Of a stretch of 7,878 bases of DNA, positions 4,615 through 7,878 are shown piece by piece. The notes beneath the pieces are model-generated. The model saw nothing but the letters and a program-made list of their open reading frames with translations, searched no databases and was not told where the DNA came from. This DNA is from Bacteroidales bacterium UBA4073 (lineage in GTDB: Bacteria; Bacteroidota; Bacteroidia; Bacteroidales; Tenuifilaceae). A program made the translations under genes and the position numbers. The stretch spans positions 1 through 7,878 of the forward strand of contig DFYV01000085.1 of the NCBI GenBank assembly GCA_002383425.1, given 5' to 3'. Within the stretch, counting starts at the first letter, position 1, and each line of letters opens with the position of its first letter.

Positions 4615-7224
4615 TTGTTCACAAAAATAGGATTAAAGTTGAGATTTTGGATTGCCTCCCTGCTTTTACTTATAAACCAGTTAGCATTACTTGCTAACAG
4701 TTTCGAGCGTTCAACGTACTCTCAGTTTTTAGAAAAGGCTATAGCTGATACAATTTCTGCTGCCGACAGCGCTAAAAACCAAAAAAGTGCCATTGACGAT
4801 CCCGTTTTTTCCAATGCCGACGACTCAATAGTTTATTCCATTGATGGAAAAATTGCCTATCTGTTTGGAAATGCAATAGTAACGTATCAGGATCTGGAGT
4901 TAAAGGCAGACTATATTGAGTTCGACATGGATACCAAGCAGGTTTACGCCAGTGGGTTACCCGATAGTACGGGCAATGTTGTCAACAAACCAAAGTTTAA
5001 GGAGGGTTCCCAGCTGTTTGAAATGGAAAAGATTTACTTCAACTTTGATACCCGTAAGGCTAAGATTATTGGTGTTGTTACCGAGCAGTCGGGTGGCTTT
5101 ATGCACAGTGCTATTACCAAGAAGATGGAAGACGATGTGGTAAACGTACAAAGCGGTAAATACACCACATGCGATCTTGACCATCCACATTTTTACCTCG
5201 CAATAACCAAGGGTAAAATGATACCGGACAAAAAGATTGTTGCCGGCCCAGCTTATCTGGTTATTGAGGATGTTCCGTTACCCCTGGTTATCCCCTTTGG
5301 TTTTTTCCCAAATACCAAAAAACGTGCTGCTGGTATCATTATTCCTGAGTATGGTGAGGAGAATACTAGGGGGGTATTCCTGCGAGGTGGTGGGGTTTAC
5401 TTTGGCATAGGCGATTATATGGATCAGCGGATAACCTTTGATGTGTATTCAAAAGGTTCATGGGGGGTTAGGGGGCAAACTAGCTATAAGGTTCGGTATA
5501 AGTTTTCGGGCTCCCTTAATCTGGAAACATCATCCATTGTTACCAGCGAAAAGGGTTTACCCGATTACCAAAAACAAAATTCCTACTGGATTCGTTGGAC
5601 CCACTCTCAGGATCCAAAAGCATCGCCCAATTCAACCTTCCAAGCCAATGTGAATTTTGGTTCATCAAACTATAATAAGTATAATGCCCGTAATATAAAC
5701 ACAGCATTGTCCAATACTTTCAATTCAAGTATCTCATACTCCAAGACATGGCCTGGAACGCCATTCAGCTTATCCACTTCGTTAAACCACTCCCAGAATA
5801 CCATCAATGAATCGGTTAACCTTAATTTCCCGAGGGTGGCTTTCAATATGAGCAGGATTTACCCTTTCAAGCGAAAAAATGCTGTTGGTACTCCTAAGTG
5901 GTACGAGAAGGTGGGAATTAGCTTGAGCACCAGTCTGGATAATAGGGTTCAGGTCAATGAGGAAAACCTATTCAAACCCACGGTGCTCGATAGCCTTCAA
6001 AACGGAATGAAACATTCCATACCAGTTTCCACTTCGTTTAATGTTTTCAAATTTATCACGGTTAGTCCGGGAATTAATTACAACGAGTTTTGGTACCTCC
6101 AAACCATTGAAAAGTACTGGAATCCCGATTCAAATCGGGTTGAAATCGATACCATTCGTTCTTTCAAAAGAGGATATGAGTACAGCTCTTCGGTTTCCAT
6201 GGGTACCAAGCTGTATGGGATGTTCCAGTTTTCTAAAAAATCGAAAATTCAGGCAATCAGGCATGTTTTAACTCCTTCGGTTTCGTTGGGCTATCGCCCC
6301 GATTTTTCAGACCCCAGCTATGGCTTTTATAAAACTGTCCAATCCGATACCACCGGTAAACTTGCAAAGTATTCCATTTTTGAAAGGGGCATTTATGGTG
6401 GCCCAGGTGGGGGAAAATCGGGTGTGGTTTCGTTTTCATTATCCAATTTATTGGAAATGAAGGTTAAATCGGCACAGGATACGGTTAACCCTGTCAAAAA
6501 GGTTAAAATAATTGACGGATTATCCATGAATGCCTCCTATAATCTTTTGGCTGACTCCTTGAATTGGTCTGAAGTCTCAATGAGTGGACGAACGAGTCTG
6601 TTTGAAGGGAAGGTTAATATCAACTATTCTGGCGGATTTAATCTTTACGCCATAAACGAGAAAGGGGTTATATATAACAGGTACGAGTGGAATAGTAGTG
6701 GAAAGCTGGCTAGGTTTACCAGGGGAAACATCGGAATCGATTTTTCGCTAAACAGCAAAAAGGAAGGTCAGGGGGGGACATCAACTGCCGGAAGGGTGGG
6801 GGGCGATGCTGAACTTCCTCCCGGTATTGCTCCCGATGGATCGAATTTTGGTGAATCGATTGGTACCCAGTATGGGCTCGATTATGTTGATTTTTCTGTA
6901 CCATGGAATGTGCGGTTTAGCTATAACCTAAGCTATAGCAAACCTACTTTCCAATCGTCGTTGGTGCAAACGTTAAGCTTTTCGGGAAGTCTTAACCTAA
7001 CCCCTAAATGGAAAATAGGGTTCAGCTCAGGGTACGATTTTAAAAACCGCCAGCTAACAACCACTTCGCTAAACTTTTATCGCGATTTGCATTGCTGGGA
7101 AATGCGCTTAACGGTTATACCCATTGGGTACTACAAGAGCTTTAGCTTCCAGATTAATGTCAAGTCGTCAATTCTCCAGGATTTGAAGTTTACTAAACGC
7201 GATCACTATTTAGATAATCAGTAA
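4615..7224 (+). CDS. lptD: LPS-assembly outer-membrane protein LptD (Bacteroidota type)
   Basis: LptD forms the outer-membrane translocon that places lipopolysaccharide in the outer leaflet, receiving it from the periplasmic Lpt bridge with LptE as plug. The protein is 869 residues. A signal peptide covers about 1-28 (FWIASLLLLINQLALLANS). An OstA/LptA-like beta-jellyroll spans about 70-200 (IVTYQDLELKADYIEFDMDT). The junction motif PLPLVIPFGFFPNTKKRAAG (221-240) matches the conserved region leading into the barrel. The rest, to about 860, is a large beta-barrel of alternating aromatic/polar strands, with Gly/Pro-rich loops near 593-605 and 716-750. There are only two cysteines, C186 in YTTCD and C827 in DLHCW, suggesting one interdomain disulfide. 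The start is TTG at 4615. A second TTG at 4639 has AGGA six bases upstream and also keeps the signal peptide. No ATG or GTG is available upstream in frame. ridA follows after 16 bp. LptE is not in this window. Confidence 0.93.
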   Translation: MFTKIGLKLRFWIASLLLLINQLALLANSFERSTYSQFLEKAIADTISAADSAKNQKSAIDDPVFSNADDSIVYSIDGKIAYLFGNAIVTYQDLELKADYIEFDMDTKQVYASGLPDSTGNVVNKPKFKEGSQLFEMEKIYFNFDTRKAKIIGVVTEQSGGFMHSAITKKMEDDVVNVQSGKYTTCDLDHPHFYLAITKGKMIPDKKIVAGPAYLVIEDVPLPLVIPFGFFPNTKKRAAGIIIPEYGEENTRGVFLRGGGVYFGIGDYMDQRITFDVYSKGSWGVRGQTSYKVRYKFSGSLNLETSSIVTSEKGLPDYQKQNSYWIRWTHSQDPKASPNSTFQANVNFGSSNYNKYNARNINTALSNTFNSSISYSKTWPGTPFSLSTSLNHSQNTINESVNLNFPRVAFNMSRIYPFKRKNAVGTPKWYEKVGISLSTSLDNRVQVNEENLFKPTVLDSLQNGMKHSIPVSTSFNVFKFITVSPGINYNEFWYLQTIEKYWNPDSNRVEIDTIRSFKRGYEYSSSVSMGTKLYGMFQFSKKSKIQAIRHVLTPSVSLGYRPDFSDPSYGFYKTVQSDTTGKLAKYSIFERGIYGGPGGGKSGVVSFSLSNLLEMKVKSAQDTVNPVKKVKIIDGLSMNASYNLLADSLNWSEVSMSGRTSLFEGKVNINYSGGFNLYAINEKGVIYNRYEWNSSGKLARFTRGNIGIDFSLNSKKEGQGGTSTAGRVGGDAELPPGIAPDGSNFGESIGTQYGLDYVDFSVPWNVRFSYNLSYSKPTFQSSLVQTLSFSGSLNLTPKWKIGFSSGYDFKNRQLTTTSLNFYRDLHCWEMRLTVIPIGYYKSFSFQINVKSSILQDLKFTKRDHYLDNQ
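4622..4629 (-). promoter_or_regulatory. Candidate -7 promoter element for the amidase operon
   Basis: On the minus strand the site reads TATTTTTG, an exact TAnnTTTG match. Transcription would start near 4615-4617, giving a leader of about 48 nt to the amidase ATG at 4568. It lies within the first codons of the longest lptD frame, back to back with the lptD element at 4599-4606. No convincing -33 TTG is seen. Confidence 0.4.
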
Positions 7225-7240
7225 CTAAACCAAAACCAGC

Positions 7241-7621
7241 ATGGAAAAGAAAATAGTTTGTACAGAAAAGGCTCCCAAGGCAGTGGGACCTTACAGCCAG
7301 GCCGTTGAGGCTAATGGTTTTCTGTTTATTTCCGGACAGATACCAATACATCCGTTAACCGGAAAGGTGGTTGAAGGTGGAATTAAAGAGCAAACCGAGC
7401 AAGTTTTACAAAATATTGGGGTCATCCTGAATGAGGCGGGTCTCAGCTATGGCAATGTTATTAAAACCACCTGTTTGCTAAGCGATATGGATAACTTTGC
7501 AGCCATGAACGAGGTTTACGCGCGATACTTTACTTCCGAAATGCCTGCCAGGGCTGCTTACGGCGTGGTTCGGTTACCCTTAGGCGTAATGGTTGAGATT
7601 GAGTGTATTGCAGCACGTTAG
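7241..7621 (+). CDS. ridA: RidA family reactive enamine/imine deaminase
   Basis: RidA is a small cytoplasmic enzyme (YjgF/YER057c/UK114 family) that hydrolyses reactive 2-aminoacrylate and related enamine/imine intermediates made by PLP enzymes such as threonine dehydratase, protecting other enzymes from damage. The family forms trimers with active sites at subunit interfaces. At 126 residues it has the usual length. Conserved landmarks are GPYSQA with Y18, FISGQIP with S31, PARAAYGV with the carboxylate-binding R104, and VEIECIA with E119. These correspond to Y17, S30, R105 and E120 of the enterobacterial enzyme. The position of its C107 is A106 here, which is within family variation. The ATG at 7241 follows the lptD stop by 16 bp with no terminator between, so co-transcription with lptD is likely. 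No strong Shine-Dalgarno site is present. Confidence 0.95.
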   Translation: MEKKIVCTEKAPKAVGPYSQAVEANGFLFISGQIPIHPLTGKVVEGGIKEQTEQVLQNIGVILNEAGLSYGNVIKTTCLLSDMDNFAAMNEVYARYFTSEMPARAAYGVVRLPLGVMVEIECIAAR

Positions 7622-7649
7622 GAGCAATGGATCAATGCAAGATGAAATT

Positions 7650-7670
7650 AGAAGGTAGAAGGTAGAAATA
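7650..7670. repeat. Heptamer repeat, three units (AGAAGGT)
   Basis: Two exact copies of AGAAGGT are followed by a degenerate third, AGAAATA, in strict 7-nt register. The run begins 28 nt after the ridA stop. A related sequence in the opposite orientation (TACCTTC) occurs near 7723, so a weak long-range stem is possible, but nothing here resembles a standard terminator. The surrounding 7622-7849 spacer holds no gene I can support. Confidence 0.5.
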
Positions 7671-7782
7671 GGAAGACGAATAATTTTAAAAGAAATACTA
7701 AACATTCTAACTTCTCTTATATACCTTCCAGCTATTTTTCTTGGGGCTATATTACCTGATAATGAGGGACTATCAACTATTT

Positions 7783-7831
7783 TACGAAAAACGAACAACA
7801 AGCAACGGACATCCATCAACCATCATCCATA
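7783..7831. repeat. Degenerate heptamer array, seven units
   Basis: Seven consecutive 7-nt units stay in register over 49 bp, with consensus AWCSRWC. The left units resemble AACGAAC and the right units resemble ATCCATC or AACCATC, as if the unit drifted along the array. It ends 18 nt before the next likely start codon. It has the same period as the G/A-rich heptamers at 7650-7670, but its composition is A/C-rich. Confidence 0.55.
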
Positions 7832-7849
7832 CACGTTTAATGAGAAACC

Positions 7850-7878
7850 ATGTCCTACAAAAAAGGCATAAAATCTTT
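7850..7878 (+). CDS. Possible 5' end of an unidentified gene (partial)
   Basis: An ATG at 7850 opens a frame to the right edge, beginning MSYKKGIKSF, with a TGA directly upstream in frame (7841-7843). The Lys-rich start and the preceding GAGAAACC are compatible with a Bacteroidota translation start. A competing ATG at 7840 in another frame (MRNHVLQKRHKIF) is also open to the edge, and that frame continues back through the heptamer array to an ATG at 7762. I prefer 7850, but the choice cannot be settled from 29 bases. No function is proposed. Confidence 0.35.

Noticed and set aside
4916..6904. Several 60-77-codon frames on both strands inside lptD
   Set aside because: lptD is intact and conserved across the whole span. 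These frames have no independent start signals or domains.
7651..7729. GAAGGTA (7651) with TACCTTC (7723) as a ridA terminator stem
   Set aside because: The pairing is only about 7 bp with a loop of more than 50 nt and no T-tract, so it is not a credible terminator.
7580..7819. A 79-codon minus-strand frame overlapping the ridA end
   Set aside because: It overlaps the well-supported ridA C-terminus and runs through the heptamer arrays. Composition is not protein-like.

Overview
The window looks like chromosomal DNA of a member of the Bacteroidota (a Bacteroidales-like relative is my best guess). The DnaA has a Bacteroidota-style domain I. The LptD is of the Bacteroidota type. An MCE/MlaD-family protein sits beside a SPOR-tailed amidase. 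Start regions are A/T-rich with few Shine-Dalgarno sites, and the best promoter-like sites match the Bacteroidota -7 element TAnnTTTG. There are no RNA genes, insertion sequences or CRISPR arrays, and I see no clear evidence of a novel defence or mobile system. The region is mostly conserved core genes, with unusual short-period repeats in the spacers.

Layout. Bases 1-590 are gene-poor. They hold a possible 3' end of a plus-strand gene (to 69), a phased octamer repeat (89-112), apparently non-coding sequence, a minus-strand open frame without a start codon that may be a gene remnant (400-579), a phased hexamer repeat inside that frame (450-473), and a strong hairpin terminator for dnaA (534-569). 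dnaA lies on the minus strand (591-2033). Its 327-bp upstream region carries a perfect 8+8 inverted repeat with FNR/CRP-like geometry (2172-2189). Further along are two more minus-strand genes in an apparent operon: an N-acetylmuramoyl-L-alanine amidase (first, 3411-4568) and an MCE/MlaD-family membrane-anchored protein (second, 2361-3356).

Facing away from the amidase is lptD (4615-7224), followed 16 bp later by ridA (7241-7621). The longest open frames of the amidase and lptD overlap head to head by 8 bp. With more likely starts the gap is about 46 bp and appears to hold two back-to-back promoters. The last 257 bases contain two heptamer-period repeats (7650-7670 and 7783-7831) and probably the first codons of another plus-strand gene (from 7850).

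Functionally, the central block is an envelope cluster. LptD inserts lipopolysaccharide into the outer leaflet of the outer membrane, the MCE protein probably takes part in lipid traffic between membranes, and the amidase remodels septal or lateral peptidoglycan. RidA is a metabolic housekeeping enzyme that probably shares the lptD transcript. dnaA appears to be a separate unit with its own terminator and is not accompanied by dnaN in this window.
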